DNA of 64,000 nt, from the NCBI RefSeq assembly GCF_024199985.1, contig NZ_JANARS010000007.1:62001-126000 (forward strand), given 5' to 3'. Source of the stretch: Nocardioides pinisoli (lineage in GTDB: Bacteria; Actinomycetota; Actinomycetes; Propionibacteriales; Nocardioidaceae). Each line of letters starts with the position of its first letter. The first letter of the stretch is position 1. This document shows positions 10,046 through 18,401 of the stretch, piece after piece. The translations under genes were made by a program, and so were the position numbers. The notes below the pieces were generated by a model. The model did no database searches. It was not told the origin of the DNA and was given only the letters and a program-made list of their open reading frames with translations.

Positions 10046-12582
10046 CGTCCACCCCACGACGTACGCCGTCCACCCTGCTGCGGCCCACCGCCGGACAGCG
10101 CCGCGCGGACCCCCAGGCCGCCCGAGGCCCGGTCGCGACGACGGGCACGCGCACCCGGGTGCGCCGGCACGCGCTGGTGCCCGACCGCGACGCGTGGGTC
10201 GACATGGGCTTCACCCTGGCGCTGGCCGCCGTCGCGCTGACGGCGTTCGGCTCCTCCTTCACCGGGTCGACCTACCTGGTGGTCGGCCTTCTCGGTGCGG
10301 CGATCGCGGTCGTGGTCACCCACCTGACGCGCGCGGCGGGCTGGCCGGTCATCTCGTCGGTCGTCATCTGCCTGGTGGTGTTCTTCCTCCTCGGGGGCCC
10401 GCTCTGCCTGCGCTCCCTGGGCGACACCTACGCCCTCCCCGGCGCGTCGACCCTCGCCCGCGTGGCGGACCAGGCCGTCTTCGGCTGGAAGGACCTGCTG
10501 ACCACGCTGCCGCCGGTCGACGGTGACGGCCCGCTGCTCGTGCTGCCGTGGCTGTCCGGGCTGGTCGCCGGGCTGGTCGGCACCGGGCTGGCCCGCCAGC
10601 CGGTGCGCCGGGCCTGGCTCTCGTCGCTGCTGCCCGTGGCCGGGATGACCGTCGCCCTGTCAGGGGCGATCCTGCTCGGGGTGCGCCACCCGCAGTCCCT
10701 CGTCGTCCAGGGCGTCGTGTTCACCGCGCTCGCCCTCGCCTGGCTGGCGGTCCGCGCCCGTCGGGCGAGTGCCACCGTCCACGGCGGCAGCACGTCCTAC
10801 GTCCGCGGCGTCGGCGCCGTGGTCATGCTCGGGCTCGCGGCGCTCCTCGCCCACCCGGCGAGCGCGCTGTTCGTCGGTGACGACTCGCGGCGCGCGGTGG
10901 CCCGCAACTGGGTGGAGCCGCCCTTCGACATCGGCCGCTACCCCTCGCCGCTGGCCGGCTTCCGCAAGTACGTCGATCTCAAGGGCGAGCCCAACCCCGC
11001 CAACGTCTACGACAAGACCCTGCTCGACATCGAGGGCGTCCCGGCCGAGACCCGGGTCCGGTTCGCGGCGATGGACCGCTACGACGGGATGGTGTGGGGC
11101 GCCACCGACGACGCGCTCCCCGGCCCCGCCGACGACTCCTTCCAGCGGGTCTCCTCCACGATCGACAACCCGGTCGAGGGGGAGGAGGTCGACGTGACCA
11201 TCACCCTCGGCGAGGGGTGGACCGGGGTCTGGCTGCCCACCGTCGGCGCGCTGCGGTCGATGGCCTTCGAGACCAGCGACGCTCGCGCCAAGGCCGAGGT
11301 CTTCCGCTACAACCTCGCCACCTCGACCGCCGTGGTCCCCACCGGCCTGCAGAGCGGTGACCGCTACTCCTTCACCGCGGTCCAGCCCGACGACGAGCTC
11401 ACGGAGGAGACCGTCGGTTCCGCCGACCTGACGCCCCTGCCGGCGGGAGCGGCGTTCATCCAGGGCCCGACGGAGAAGTGGACCGAGGAGGCCGGCACCG
11501 ACCCGATGGACCGGGTCCTGGCCGCGGCGGAGCACCTGCGCTCGGAGGGCAAGTACTCCGACGGCATCGGGCGCACCGAGCGCATCTACGTGGCCGGCCA
11601 CAGCGCGTGGCGCCTGTCCGACGAGTTCGTCAACGCGCCGCAGATCGTGGGCAACGACGAGCAGTACGCCGCGACGATGGCGCTGATCGCCAACGACATC
11701 GGCGTACCCGCCCGCGTCGTGCTCGGCGCCGTCGTGCCCGAGGGGGGACGGGTCACCGGCAAGGACGTCTCGGCCTGGGTGGAGCTCCGGGCCGCCGACG
11801 GGTCGTGGAAGACCCTGCCGACCGAGGCCTTCATGTCGGACACCCCTCCCGCCGACCAGGTGCCGGAGACCAACACGCCGATGTCCGGGACGGTCATCCC
11901 GCCGCCGAACCCGATCCCGCCGCCGTCCGACGCGGGGGAGCAGAGCGACGCCGACCTCAAGGAGCGCAAGGCCACCCGCAAGAAGAAGGCCGAGGAGGAC
12001 GAGGAGGGCCTGATCCCGGGGGCCCCCGCGTGGATCGGCGTCGTGGTGACCTACGTCGGCCTGCCCGTCCTCGTGCTCGCGCTGCTGCTGGGTGCCGTGA
12101 TCGGGCTGAAGGCGTGGCGCCGGCACCGTCGCCGCCGCGCGACGTCACCCTCGGCGCGCTTCGTCGGGGCCTGGCGCGAGCTGGTCGACCACGCCCGCGA
12201 CCTGGGCCAGCCCGTCCCGCTCGGCCCGACGGTCACCCGGCGCGAGCAGTCGGTGGGCATCGTGTCGGGACAGGCCGGAGCCCTGGCGCGCCGCGCCGAC
12301 AGCTTCGTCTTCGGCCCGAGCGTGCCCGAGCCCGCCGCAGCGGCGACCTACTGGGAGTCGGTCGACGCCGAGCGGCGGGCGATGTCGCAGGGAGTCGGCC
12401 GGTGGCAGCGGGTCCGGGCCGCGATCAGCCTCCGCTCGCTGCGGCGTACGACGTCCGCGCCGGCGCCCGACGCCGAGCCGCGGGGGGTGGAGGGCCCCGC
12501 CCCCGCGCCCGGGCGTGTCCGCGAGGTGGCCCGGCACGTGCGCGGCCTCGCAGATTGGCGTTCTCGCCGCACGCCTGACTAA
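10042..12582 (+). CDS. TgpA-like transglutaminase-fold membrane protein, catalytic triad apparently lost
   Basis: 846 residues. Several hydrophobic segments fill the first ~280 residues, a soluble region follows, a transglutaminase core lies near 530-600, another membrane helix spans ~664-692, and a basic cytoplasmic tail ends the protein. In family members the core reads GxCEQxA...xxHAWVE...WxxxDPT. Here it reads GNDEQYA, DVSAWVEL and SWKTLPTEAF, so Cys, His and Asp are replaced by D539, S577 and L592. The surrounding fold residues (IGVPARVVLGA) are intact, so this is a conserved but probably non-catalytic protein, perhaps a scaffold. The start ATG overlaps the DUF58 stop. Confidence 0.85.
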   Translation: MTSTPRRTPSTLLRPTAGQRRADPQAARGPVATTGTRTRVRRHALVPDRDAWVDMGFTLALAAVALTAFGSSFTGSTYLVVGLLGAAIAVVVTHLTRAAGWPVISSVVICLVVFFLLGGPLCLRSLGDTYALPGASTLARVADQAVFGWKDLLTTLPPVDGDGPLLVLPWLSGLVAGLVGTGLARQPVRRAWLSSLLPVAGMTVALSGAILLGVRHPQSLVVQGVVFTALALAWLAVRARRASATVHGGSTSYVRGVGAVVMLGLAALLAHPASALFVGDDSRRAVARNWVEPPFDIGRYPSPLAGFRKYVDLKGEPNPANVYDKTLLDIEGVPAETRVRFAAMDRYDGMVWGATDDALPGPADDSFQRVSSTIDNPVEGEEVDVTITLGEGWTGVWLPTVGALRSMAFETSDARAKAEVFRYNLATSTAVVPTGLQSGDRYSFTAVQPDDELTEETVGSADLTPLPAGAAFIQGPTEKWTEEAGTDPMDRVLAAAEHLRSEGKYSDGIGRTERIYVAGHSAWRLSDEFVNAPQIVGNDEQYAATMALIANDIGVPARVVLGAVVPEGGRVTGKDVSAWVELRAADGSWKTLPTEAFMSDTPPADQVPETNTPMSGTVIPPPNPIPPPSDAGEQSDADLKERKATRKKKAEEDEEGLIPGAPAWIGVVVTYVGLPVLVLALLLGAVIGLKAWRRHRRRRATSPSARFVGAWRELVDHARDLGQPVPLGPTVTRREQSVGIVSGQAGALARRADSFVFGPSVPEPAAAATYWESVDAERRAMSQGVGRWQRVRAAISLRSLRRTTSAPAPDAEPRGVEGPAPAPGRVREVARHVRGLADWRSRRTPD

Positions 12583-12585
12583 ACT
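12555..12585 (+). promoter_or_regulatory. Candidate promoter of the infA ribosomal operon
   Basis: TTGGCG (12555-12560) and TAAACT (12580-12585) with 19 nt between them. The -10 box overlaps the TAA stop of the upstream gene, so the operon promoter is partly inside coding DNA. Confidence 0.4.
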
Positions 12586-12803
12586 GGTGCGTCGGCCCAA
12601 CGTGGGCTGTGTTCTGTGGTGCCTCGCGGCTGCCCGGAATCTCGTCCGATCGTCCCAGACGGTTGCACGCGTGCCCGGGAAGAGGTCCCCCGGATCGCCT
12701 CACGAGGTCCACCGGCCACCTGCCTCGCAGGTGCCGGGCGGTTCCCGGGCCACGGTAGACAACACAGCATTTTGATCCAGTACCGCGACAGATTGTGGAG
12801 GAC
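12586..12803 (+). other. Long leader upstream of infA
   Basis: About 210 nt without a convincing gene. It holds a perfect 7-bp hairpin (CACCTGC at 12717-12723, GCAGGTG at 12727-12733). The infA ribosome site GGAGGA (12797-12802) is unusually close to the ATG. The length is large for a ribosomal operon leader and could carry regulation; I recognise no known RNA family in it. Confidence 0.35.
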
Positions 12804-13025
12804 ATGCCCAAGAAAGAAGGCGTGATCGAGATCGAGGGCACCGTCGTGGAGGCCCTTCCCAACGCCATGTTCCGCGTGGAGCTGGCCAACGGGCACAAGG
12901 TGCTCGCGCACATCAGCGGCAAGATGCGACAGCACTACATCCGGATCCTCCCCGAGGACCGGGTCGTGGTGGAGCTCTCGCCGTACGACCTCACCCGGGG
13001 TCGGATCGTCTACCGCTACAAGTGA
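12804..13025 (+). CDS. infA: Translation initiation factor IF-1
   Basis: 73 residues, full family length, an S1-like OB fold that binds the ribosomal A site during initiation. The sequence is close to the actinobacterial consensus throughout (for example [16 protein letters not shown] and [16 protein letters not shown]). I use the ATG at 12804 because it gives the conserved N-terminus MPKKEG; a GTG at 12795 in the same frame would add three residues and would leave no nearby Shine-Dalgarno. It heads the infA-rpmJ-rpsM-rpsK-rpsD-rpoA-rplQ block. Confidence 0.97.
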   Translation: MPKKEGVIEIEGTVVEALPNAMFRVELANGHKVLAHISGKMRQHYIRILPEDRVVVELSPYDLTRGRIVYRYK

Positions 13026-13037
13026 TTCGTCAGCCGA

Positions 13038-13053
13038 GTAGCGAGCTCGCTAC
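13038..13053. repeat. Perfect 16-bp palindrome between infA and rpmJ
   Basis: GTAGCGAGCTCGCTAC is a perfect inverted repeat, 12 bp after the infA stop and 20 bp before the rpmJ start. As RNA it could only form a short hairpin with the central bases unpaired. It may be an mRNA processing signal or a protein-binding site; no stronger evidence. Confidence 0.5.
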
Positions 13054-13073
13054 GCAGTGAGAAAGGCGTTGAC

Positions 13074-13187
13074 ATGAAGGTCAACCCCAGCGTCAAGCCC
13101 ATCTGTGACAAGTGCAAGGTCATCCGCCGTCACGGCCGGGTCATGGTCATCTGCGAGAACCCGCGCCACAAGCAGCGGCAAGGCTGA
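13074..13187 (+). CDS. rpmJ: 50S ribosomal protein L36 (bL36), zinc-binding form
   Basis: 37 residues, the usual length. It keeps the zinc ligands CDKC near residues 11-14 and CENPRH near 27-32, so this is the zinc-containing (C+) paralogue rather than the zinc-free starvation form. GAAAGG lies 7 nt upstream of the ATG. It sits between infA and rpsM as in other Actinobacteria. Confidence 0.97.
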   Translation: MKVNPSVKPICDKCKVIRRHGRVMVICENPRHKQRQG

Positions 13188-13337
13188 GACCACCACCTGC
13201 AACACCCACAACGTGATCGCTAGGTCCGCCCAGGCGGGCTGAAGTCACCTCCGGAGCACCGGCCGGAGCCCACCCGAGGCGGGATGGGACGCGACACGAA
13301 CCGAAACCGATGCGAGAACAGACAAGGAAACCGCCAC

Positions 13338-13712
13338 ATGGCACGCCTCGTTGGTGTTGACCTCCCGCGCGACAAGCGCATCGAGGTCGCTCTCACCTAC
13401 ATCTACGGCATCGGCCGTACCCGCGCACAGCAGCTGCTCGAGACCACCGGCGTCGACCCGAACGCTCGCGTTCACACGCTCGGTGACGAGGAGCTGGTCA
13501 AGCTTCGCGACGAGATCGAAGCCAACTTCAAGATCGAGGGTGACCTCCGGCGTGAGGTCCAGGCGGACATCCGCCGCAAGATCGAGATCGGCAGCTACCA
13601 GGGTCGCCGCCACCGCATGGGCCTCCCGGTCCGCGGTCAGCGCACCAAGACCAACGCGCGCACCCGCAAGGGCCCCAAGCGCACCGTCGCCGGCAAGAAG
13701 AAGGCGAAGTGA
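13338..13712 (+). CDS. rpsM: 30S ribosomal protein S13 (uS13)
   Basis: 124 residues with the standard start [10 protein letters not shown], the helix-hairpin-helix region [10 protein letters not shown] and the basic tail [15 protein letters not shown] that contacts tRNA in the small-subunit head. The ATG at 13338 has AAGGAA 8 nt upstream; an earlier in-frame ATG at 13284 would add a non-conserved tail. Next gene is rpsK, 73 bp downstream. Confidence 0.98.
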   Translation: MARLVGVDLPRDKRIEVALTYIYGIGRTRAQQLLETTGVDPNARVHTLGDEELVKLRDEIEANFKIEGDLRREVQADIRRKIEIGSYQGRRHRMGLPVRGQRTKTNARTRKGPKRTVAGKKKAK

Positions 13713-13785
13713 CCTGCGCCCCCGCGCAGTGATCCACGCCTACCTCTCAGAAGCTTTTCGACCAGACCTCATCAGGAGTTAGTGA

Positions 13786-14181
13786 ATGCCTCCCAAGAGC
13801 CGCGCGACCAAGGTCCGCCGCAAGGAGAAGAAGAACGTCGCTCAGGGCGAAGCCCACATCAAGAGCACGTTCAACAACACCATCGTCACCATCACCGACC
13901 CGACCGGTGCGGTGATCTCGTGGGCCTCTGCCGGCACCGTCGGCTTCAAGGGCTCGCGCAAGTCCACCCCCTTCGCCGCCCAGATGGCTGCCGAGGCCGC
14001 CGGCCGTCGCGCCATGGACCACGGAATGAAGAAGATCGACGTCTTCGTCAAGGGCCCGGGCTCGGGTCGTGAGACCGCCATCCGGTCACTGGGTGCCATC
14101 GGCCTCGAGGTCGGCACCATCCAGGACGTCACGCCCACCCCGCACAACGGATGCCGGCCGCCCAAGCGCCGCCGCGTCTGA
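13786..14181 (+). CDS. rpsK: 30S ribosomal protein S11 (uS11)
   Basis: 131 residues, full length. Family motifs include [38 protein letters not shown] and the C-terminal [13 protein letters not shown]. It is part of the small-subunit platform. A clear AGGAG precedes the ATG. Located 73 bp after rpsM and 28 bp before rpsD. Confidence 0.98.
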   Translation: MPPKSRATKVRRKEKKNVAQGEAHIKSTFNNTIVTITDPTGAVISWASAGTVGFKGSRKSTPFAAQMAAEAAGRRAMDHGMKKIDVFVKGPGSGRETAIRSLGAIGLEVGTIQDVTPTPHNGCRPPKRRRV

Positions 14182-14209
14182 CCCGAGACTGAGAAAGAGA
14201 GACTGACAC

Positions 14210-14818
14210 ATGGCCCGCTACACCGGTCCCATGACCCGCAAGTCGCGCCGTCTCGGTGTCGACCTCGTCGGCGGCGACGCTGCCTTCGAGAAGCGTCCCT
14301 ACGCCCCCGGCCAGCACGGCCGCGGTCGCATCAAGGAGTCCGAGTACCTGCTGCAGCTCCGGGAGAAGCAGAAGGCGCGCTTCACCTACGGCGTGATGGA
14401 GAAGCAGTTCGTCCGCTACTACAAGGAGGCCAGCCGTCGCCAGGGCAAGACCGGCGACAACCTCCTGCAGCTCCTCGAGTGCCGCCTCGACAACGTGGTC
14501 TACCGCGCCGGCTTCGCCCGTACGCGTCGCCAGGCCCGCCAGCTCGTCGTGCACGGCCACTTCCTGGTCAACGGCAAGAAGGTCGACATCCCGTCCTTCC
14601 AGGTCACCGACCACGACATCATCGACGTGCGCGAGAAGTCGCTCGAGCTGACCCCGCTCATCGTGGCCCGCGAGACCCACGGCGAGCGCGTCACCCCCGC
14701 GTGGATGGAGGTCATCCCGTCGCGGATGCGCGTCCTCATCCACCAGGTCCCGGTCCGGGCGCAGATCGACGTCCCGGTCCAGGAGCAGCTGATCGTGGAG
14801 TTCTACTCCAAGAAGTGA
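14210..14818 (+). CDS. rpsD: 30S ribosomal protein S4 (uS4)
   Basis: 202 residues. It has the N-terminal basic segment (MARYTGPMTRKSRRLG), the S4 RNA-binding domain (LECRLDNVVYRAGFARTRRQ, then QLVVHGHFLVNGKKV) and the family C-terminus. S4 starts small-subunit assembly and in many bacteria represses its own operon translationally. No N-terminal CxxC zinc motif is present. A strong hairpin follows 5 bp after the stop. Confidence 0.98.
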   Translation: MARYTGPMTRKSRRLGVDLVGGDAAFEKRPYAPGQHGRGRIKESEYLLQLREKQKARFTYGVMEKQFVRYYKEASRRQGKTGDNLLQLLECRLDNVVYRAGFARTRRQARQLVVHGHFLVNGKKVDIPSFQVTDHDIIDVREKSLELTPLIVARETHGERVTPAWMEVIPSRMRVLIHQVPVRAQIDVPVQEQLIVEFYSKK

Positions 14819-14823
14819 CCCCT

Positions 14824-14859
14824 GTCGGTGGCCGCCCGTCGCTACGGGCGGCCACCGAC
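14824..14859 (+). terminator. Strong hairpin between rpsD and rpoA
   Basis: A perfect 16-bp stem (14824-14839 paired with 14844-14859, beginning GTCGGTGGCCGCCCGT) closes a 4-nt loop. The following sequence has no clear T tract, so it may be a partial terminator or attenuator, or an mRNA stabiliser, inside the ribosomal operon. Confidence 0.6.
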
Positions 14860-14890
14860 GTCCCTCTTCCACACCACTCCTCACCATGTT

Positions 14891-14918
14891 CGGATCCGTC
14901 AAATAGCGGGTGGATCCG
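14891..14918 (+). repeat. BamHI-type inverted repeat in front of rpoA
   Basis: CGGATCC (14891-14897) and GGATCCG (14912-14918) can pair across a 14-nt loop. The second arm ends just before the rpoA ribosome site AAAGGAAAA, so folding could affect rpoA translation. Function unproven. Confidence 0.4.
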
Positions 14919-14933
14919 GAAAGGAAAAACTCC

Positions 14934-15950
14934 GTGCTCATCGCTCAGCGCCCCACCCTCACGGAAGAGACCGTCGACGAGTTCCGCTCGCGGTTCGTCA
15001 TCGAGCCCCTCGAGCCCGGCTTCGGCTACACGCTCGGCAACTCGCTGCGTCGTACGCTCCTCAGCTCGATCCCGGGTGCCTCGGTCACCAGCATCAAGGT
15101 CGACTCCGTCCTCCACGAGTTCTCGACCATCGAGGGCGTCACCGAGGACATGACCGAGATCATCCTCAACCTCAAGGGCATCGTCGTCTCCTCCGAGCAC
15201 GACGAGCCCGTCGTGATGTACCTGCGCAAGTCCGGTGCCGGTGACGTCACCGCCGCCGACATCACCCCGCCCGCCGGAGTCGAGGTGCACAACCCCGAGC
15301 TCAAGATCGCCACGCTGTCCGACAAGGGCAAGCTGGAGATGGAGCTCGTCGTCGAGCGCGGCCGCGGCTACGTCTCGTCGGTGCAGAACAAGGGCGCCGA
15401 CAACGAGATCGGCCGCATGCCGGTCGACTCGATCTACAGCCCCGTGCTGAAGGTGACCTACAAGGTCGAGGCGACCCGTGTCGAGCAGCGCACCGACTTC
15501 GACAAGCTCGTCATCGACGTCGAGACCAAGCCGTCGATCCGTCCCCGCGACGCGATCGCCTCGGCCGGCAAGACCCTCGTCGAGCTCTTCGGCCTGGCCC
15601 GTGAGCTCAACGTCGAGGCCGAGGGCATCGACATCGGCCCGTCGCCGGTCGACGAGCAGCTCGCCGCCGACCTGGCCCTGCCGGTCGAGGACCTGCAGCT
15701 GACCGTCCGCAGCTACAACTGCCTCAAGCGCGAGGGCATCCACACCGTGGGCGAGCTCATCTCGCGCTCGGAGCAGGACCTGCTCGACATCCGCAACTTC
15801 GGTGCCAAGTCCATCGACGAGGTGAAGGCCAAGCTCGTCGAGATGGGCCTCTCGCTCAAGGACAGCGCGCCCGGCTTCGACCCGCACGCCGCCCTCGCCG
15901 CCTATGGCGACGACGACGACGACGCGTTCATCGAGGACGAGCAGCTCTGA
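14934..15950 (+). CDS. rpoA: RNA polymerase alpha subunit
   Basis: 338 residues. The N-terminal dimerisation domain carries [24 protein letters not shown], and the C-terminal domain carries the helix-hairpin-helix segment [19 protein letters not shown] that binds UP elements and activators. The GTG at 14934 gives the conserved start [12 protein letters not shown] and has AAAGGAAAA upstream; the ATG at 14910 would add eight residues. The acidic tail ([13 protein letters not shown]) is common in Actinobacteria. Confidence 0.98.
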   Translation: MLIAQRPTLTEETVDEFRSRFVIEPLEPGFGYTLGNSLRRTLLSSIPGASVTSIKVDSVLHEFSTIEGVTEDMTEIILNLKGIVVSSEHDEPVVMYLRKSGAGDVTAADITPPAGVEVHNPELKIATLSDKGKLEMELVVERGRGYVSSVQNKGADNEIGRMPVDSIYSPVLKVTYKVEATRVEQRTDFDKLVIDVETKPSIRPRDAIASAGKTLVELFGLARELNVEAEGIDIGPSPVDEQLAADLALPVEDLQLTVRSYNCLKREGIHTVGELISRSEQDLLDIRNFGAKSIDEVKAKLVEMGLSLKDSAPGFDPHAALAAYGDDDDDAFIEDEQL

Positions 15951-16116
15951 TCTGAGCGGCGCTGGCACGCACCTCGCTGCGTTGTCGTCGGTCGACGTCC
16001 AAACCCGGGACGCCTTCCCTCCTCCGCCTTGCGAGGCACGCACCATCACCACCCAGATCCACCCCACACCCATCTACACGAGTACCTGGTACGGCTCGTG
16101 AGAATCGAGAAGAGCA

Positions 16117-16734
16117 ATGCCCAAGCCCAAGAAGGGCCCCCGCCTCGGCGGCAGCCCCGCCCACCAGCGCCTGATGCTCTCGAACCTGGCCACCGCCCTG
16201 TTCGAGCACGGCCGGATCACCACCACCGAGACCCGTGCGCGCCTGCTGCGCCCGGTCGCGGAGAAGCTGATCACCAAGGCCAAGCGCGGCGACCTGCACA
16301 ACCGTCGTGAGGTCCTCAAGACCATCCGCGACAAGTCGGTCGTGCACACGCTGTTCACCGAGATCGCGCCGACCTTCGCCGAGCGTCCCGGTGGCTACAC
16401 CCGCATCACCAAGATCGGCCCCCGCAAGGGCGACAACGCCCCCATGGCGGTCATCGAGCTGGTGACCGAGGCCTACAGCCCGAAGGCGCCCTCGACCAAG
16501 AAGACCGAGGCTGCGGCCGCTCCGGCGCCCGCCGCCGAGGAGACCGAGGTCGAGGACACCACCTCCGAGGACACCACCGCGGAGACCGCTGCCGCTGAGC
16601 ACGAGGCTGCTGCCGAGGAGCACGAGGCCGCCGCTGAGGAGCACGAGGCTGCTGCCGAGGAGCACGAGGCCGCCGCCGCCGAGCACGAGGCCGCCGCCGA
16701 GGCTGCCCCGGAGTCGGACGAGAACAAGGCCTGA
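16117..16734 (+). CDS. rplQ: 50S ribosomal protein L17 (bL17) with heptad-repeat C-terminal extension
   Basis: 205 residues. The first ~120 are the normal L17 core ([32 protein letters not shown], later [16 protein letters not shown]). The remaining ~80 are an Ala/Glu/His-rich extension including five nearly perfect EHEAAAE heptads (16597-16701). Extensions rich in Ala and Glu occur in actinobacterial L17, but the regular His-bearing heptads are striking. Last gene of the rightward ribosomal block, followed by a strong terminator. Confidence 0.96.
   Translation: MPKPKKGPRLGGSPAHQRLMLSNLATALFEHGRITTTETRARLLRPVAEKLITKAKRGDLHNRREVLKTIRDKSVVHTLFTEIAPTFAERPGGYTRITKIGPRKGDNAPMAVIELVTEAYSPKAPSTKKTEAAAAPAPAAEETEVEDTTSEDTTAETAAAEHEAAAEEHEAAAEEHEAAAEEHEAAAAEHEAAAEAAPESDENKA
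16597..16701 (+). repeat. Five 21-bp repeats inside rplQ
   Basis: Five back-to-back 21-bp units (16597, 16618, 16639, 16660, 16681), each coding E-H-E-A-A-A-E or close to it. Units 1 and 3 are identical and use GCT GCT GCC; units 2 and 4 use mostly GCC. This suggests a 42-bp higher-order duplication. Confidence 0.85.
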
Positions 16735-16745
16735 CCCCAGGCGCT

Positions 16746-16786
16746 CACGCAGGCCCGCCACCCCACTGGGGTGGCGGGCCTGCGTG
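16746..16786. terminator. Bidirectional terminator between rplQ and the leftward reductase gene
   Basis: A perfect 19-bp stem (16746-16764 with 16768-16786, starting CACGCAGGCCCGCCACCCC) around a 3-nt loop, lying between two convergent genes. A short T-containing run (CGTTTC) follows on the + strand. Confidence 0.85.
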
Positions 16787-16809
16787 CGTTTCGGGCCGCT
16801 CGGGTGGGG

Positions 16810-17766
16810 TCAGAGCGAGGCGAGGACTGCGCCGGCGTCGAGGCTGCGGGGCGCGCCACCCGTGGCGGCGAGGTGGCGGGTGGCGGCGACCACGGCCTCG
16901 TTGACCGGGGTCGGGAGGCCGAGGAGCCGTCCCTGGAGCACGACCTCGCCGGCGAGGTAGTCGATCTCGGAGTCGCCGGTGCCGCGGGTGAGGCTCTGCC
17001 AGGTGGAGCCCCCGCGGCGCTCGAGGTCGGTACGACGCTGGAGGATCGCACCGCGCCGCTCGCGGTCCTCGTCGGCGGTGGCGACCGTGAGACCGGCCGC
17101 GGCCAGGACGCGCTCGCCCTCGGCCTGCGCCAGGGCGGCCAGCTCGTCGGCGGCCGCGCCCTGGGCGAAGGAGGCGTCGACGCCGTTGCCGAGGTTCATC
17201 ACGAGCTTGCGCCGCTTCATGGCCATGATGTCGGCGCGCTCCTCCGACGCGATCCCCGCGGCGCGGAGGTCGGCTGCCACGGCAGCCGTGGTGGCGTCGG
17301 TCCCACCGGGGAAGCGGCCGACGTCGAGGATGGCCGGCGTCGGGTGGCACGACGCGACCACCACGCCGGGCTCGAGGTGGGTGGCGGGCAGCATGACGCA
17401 GACGGCGTACGTCCTCGCGAACAGCCGCAGCACGGCGGCCTCGGTCGCGACGCCGTTGGTGAGGCACACGACCGGTGTGCCGGTGGGGGCGTGGGCGCGC
17501 AGGTCGGCCAGGGCTGCGGCGGCCTGGTGGGACTTCACGGCGAGCAGCACCACCGTGTCGTCGGTCCACCCGACCTCGGCCGCCGTGTCGGTCGCCGGCG
17601 CGTCGATGCGGTGGCGGCCGTCCCCGGCGTCGAGCACCAGTCCCGCCGCCCTGATGGCGTCGAGATGGGCGCCGCGAGCCACCAGCGTCACCGGCCGGCC
17701 GGCCCGGGCGAGCGTGCCGCCGACGACTCCACCGACGGCGCCGGCGCCGTAGACGACGTACCTCAT
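16810..17766 (-). CDS. Ketopantoate reductase-like (ApbA/PanE family) oxidoreductase
   Basis: 318 residues. The N-terminal Rossmann motif is YVVYGAGAVGG, then VLLAVKSHQ with the catalytic-type lysine. The C-terminal helical domain contains EIDYLAGEVVLQGRLLGLPTPVNEAV, the classic PanE signature. PanE reduces 2-dehydropantoate to pantoate for CoA synthesis, but this superfamily has other 2-keto acid reductases, so the substrate is uncertain. A TAGGGT box 7 nt before the ATG suggests leaderless transcription. It stands 35 bp after the ArsR-led operon, on the same strand. Confidence 0.85.
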   Translation of the reverse strand: MRYVVYGAGAVGGVVGGTLARAGRPVTLVARGAHLDAIRAAGLVLDAGDGRHRIDAPATDTAAEVGWTDDTVVLLAVKSHQAAAALADLRAHAPTGTPVVCLTNGVATEAAVLRLFARTYAVCVMLPATHLEPGVVVASCHPTPAILDVGRFPGGTDATTAAVAADLRAAGIASEERADIMAMKRRKLVMNLGNGVDASFAQGAAADELAALAQAEGERVLAAAGLTVATADEDRERRGAILQRRTDLERRGGSTWQSLTRGTGDSEIDYLAGEVVLQGRLLGLPTPVNEAVVAATRHLAATGGAPRSLDAGAVLASL

Positions 17767-17801
17767 GTCGTCGACCCTACGAGGGTCGGCGGCCCATTGG
17801 C

Positions 17802-18401
17802 TCAGCGGCGGACGCGGAACCGGAGGTGGAGGACGCGGTCGCCCTGGACGACGACCTCCGGGTCCTCGAGCAGGTGCTGGGTGTCGATCGAGCCGAAGTA
17901 GCGCTTGCCGGTGCCGAGCACGACCGGCACCAGGTCCATCGCCACCTCGTCGACGAGGCCGAGGGCGAGGGCCTGCCCGCCCACGTCGCCCGCGGCCACG
18001 GACACGGTCCGCTCACCGGCCAGCTCCTTCGCGGTGGCCACGGCGGTGCTCACGTCGGCCACGAAGTGGTACGACGCCTCGGGGTGCCACCCCTCGGGCC
18101 TCGGTCGGTGCGACACGACGACCACGTGGTCGCCCGCCGGGGGACGCCCCTCCCACCCGTTCGTGATGTCGAACAGGTGGCGGCCGATCACCATGGTGCC
18201 GATGGAGTCCCAGATGGGTCGGACGTAGTCGTACGACGTCTGCGACACCCGCAGCCCGCCGGGCGCCGGGTCGTCCATGTCCTGTGCGGCGAGGGGCCGG
18301 TCCCCGTTGAAGTACCAGTCGAACAGCGGCCCCGGGTCGTCGTGGAGGTCGGCGATGAACCCGTCCAGCGAGACCACGTTGTTCATCACCACGGTGCTCA
18401 C
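17802..18401 (-). CDS. RibD/dihydrofolate reductase C-terminal domain protein
   Basis: 199 residues, the normal size of stand-alone RibD_C-like proteins. It has the N-terminal strand VVMNNVVSLDGFIA, a central GTMVIGRHLFD and the NADPH-loop-like region VAAGDVGGQALALGLVDEV. Such proteins are probable NADPH-dependent reductases of unknown substrate, common in Actinobacteria. The GTG at 18401 overlaps the stop of the upstream gene as GTGA, placing it last in the ArsR operon; an ATG at residue 6 is a possible alternative. Confidence 0.85.
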   Translation of the reverse strand: MSTVVMNNVVSLDGFIADLHDDPGPLFDWYFNGDRPLAAQDMDDPAPGGLRVSQTSYDYVRPIWDSIGTMVIGRHLFDITNGWEGRPPAGDHVVVVSHRPRPEGWHPEASYHFVADVSTAVATAKELAGERTVSVAAGDVGGQALALGLVDEVAMDLVPVVLGTGKRYFGSIDTQHLLEDPEVVVQGDRVLHLRFRVRR

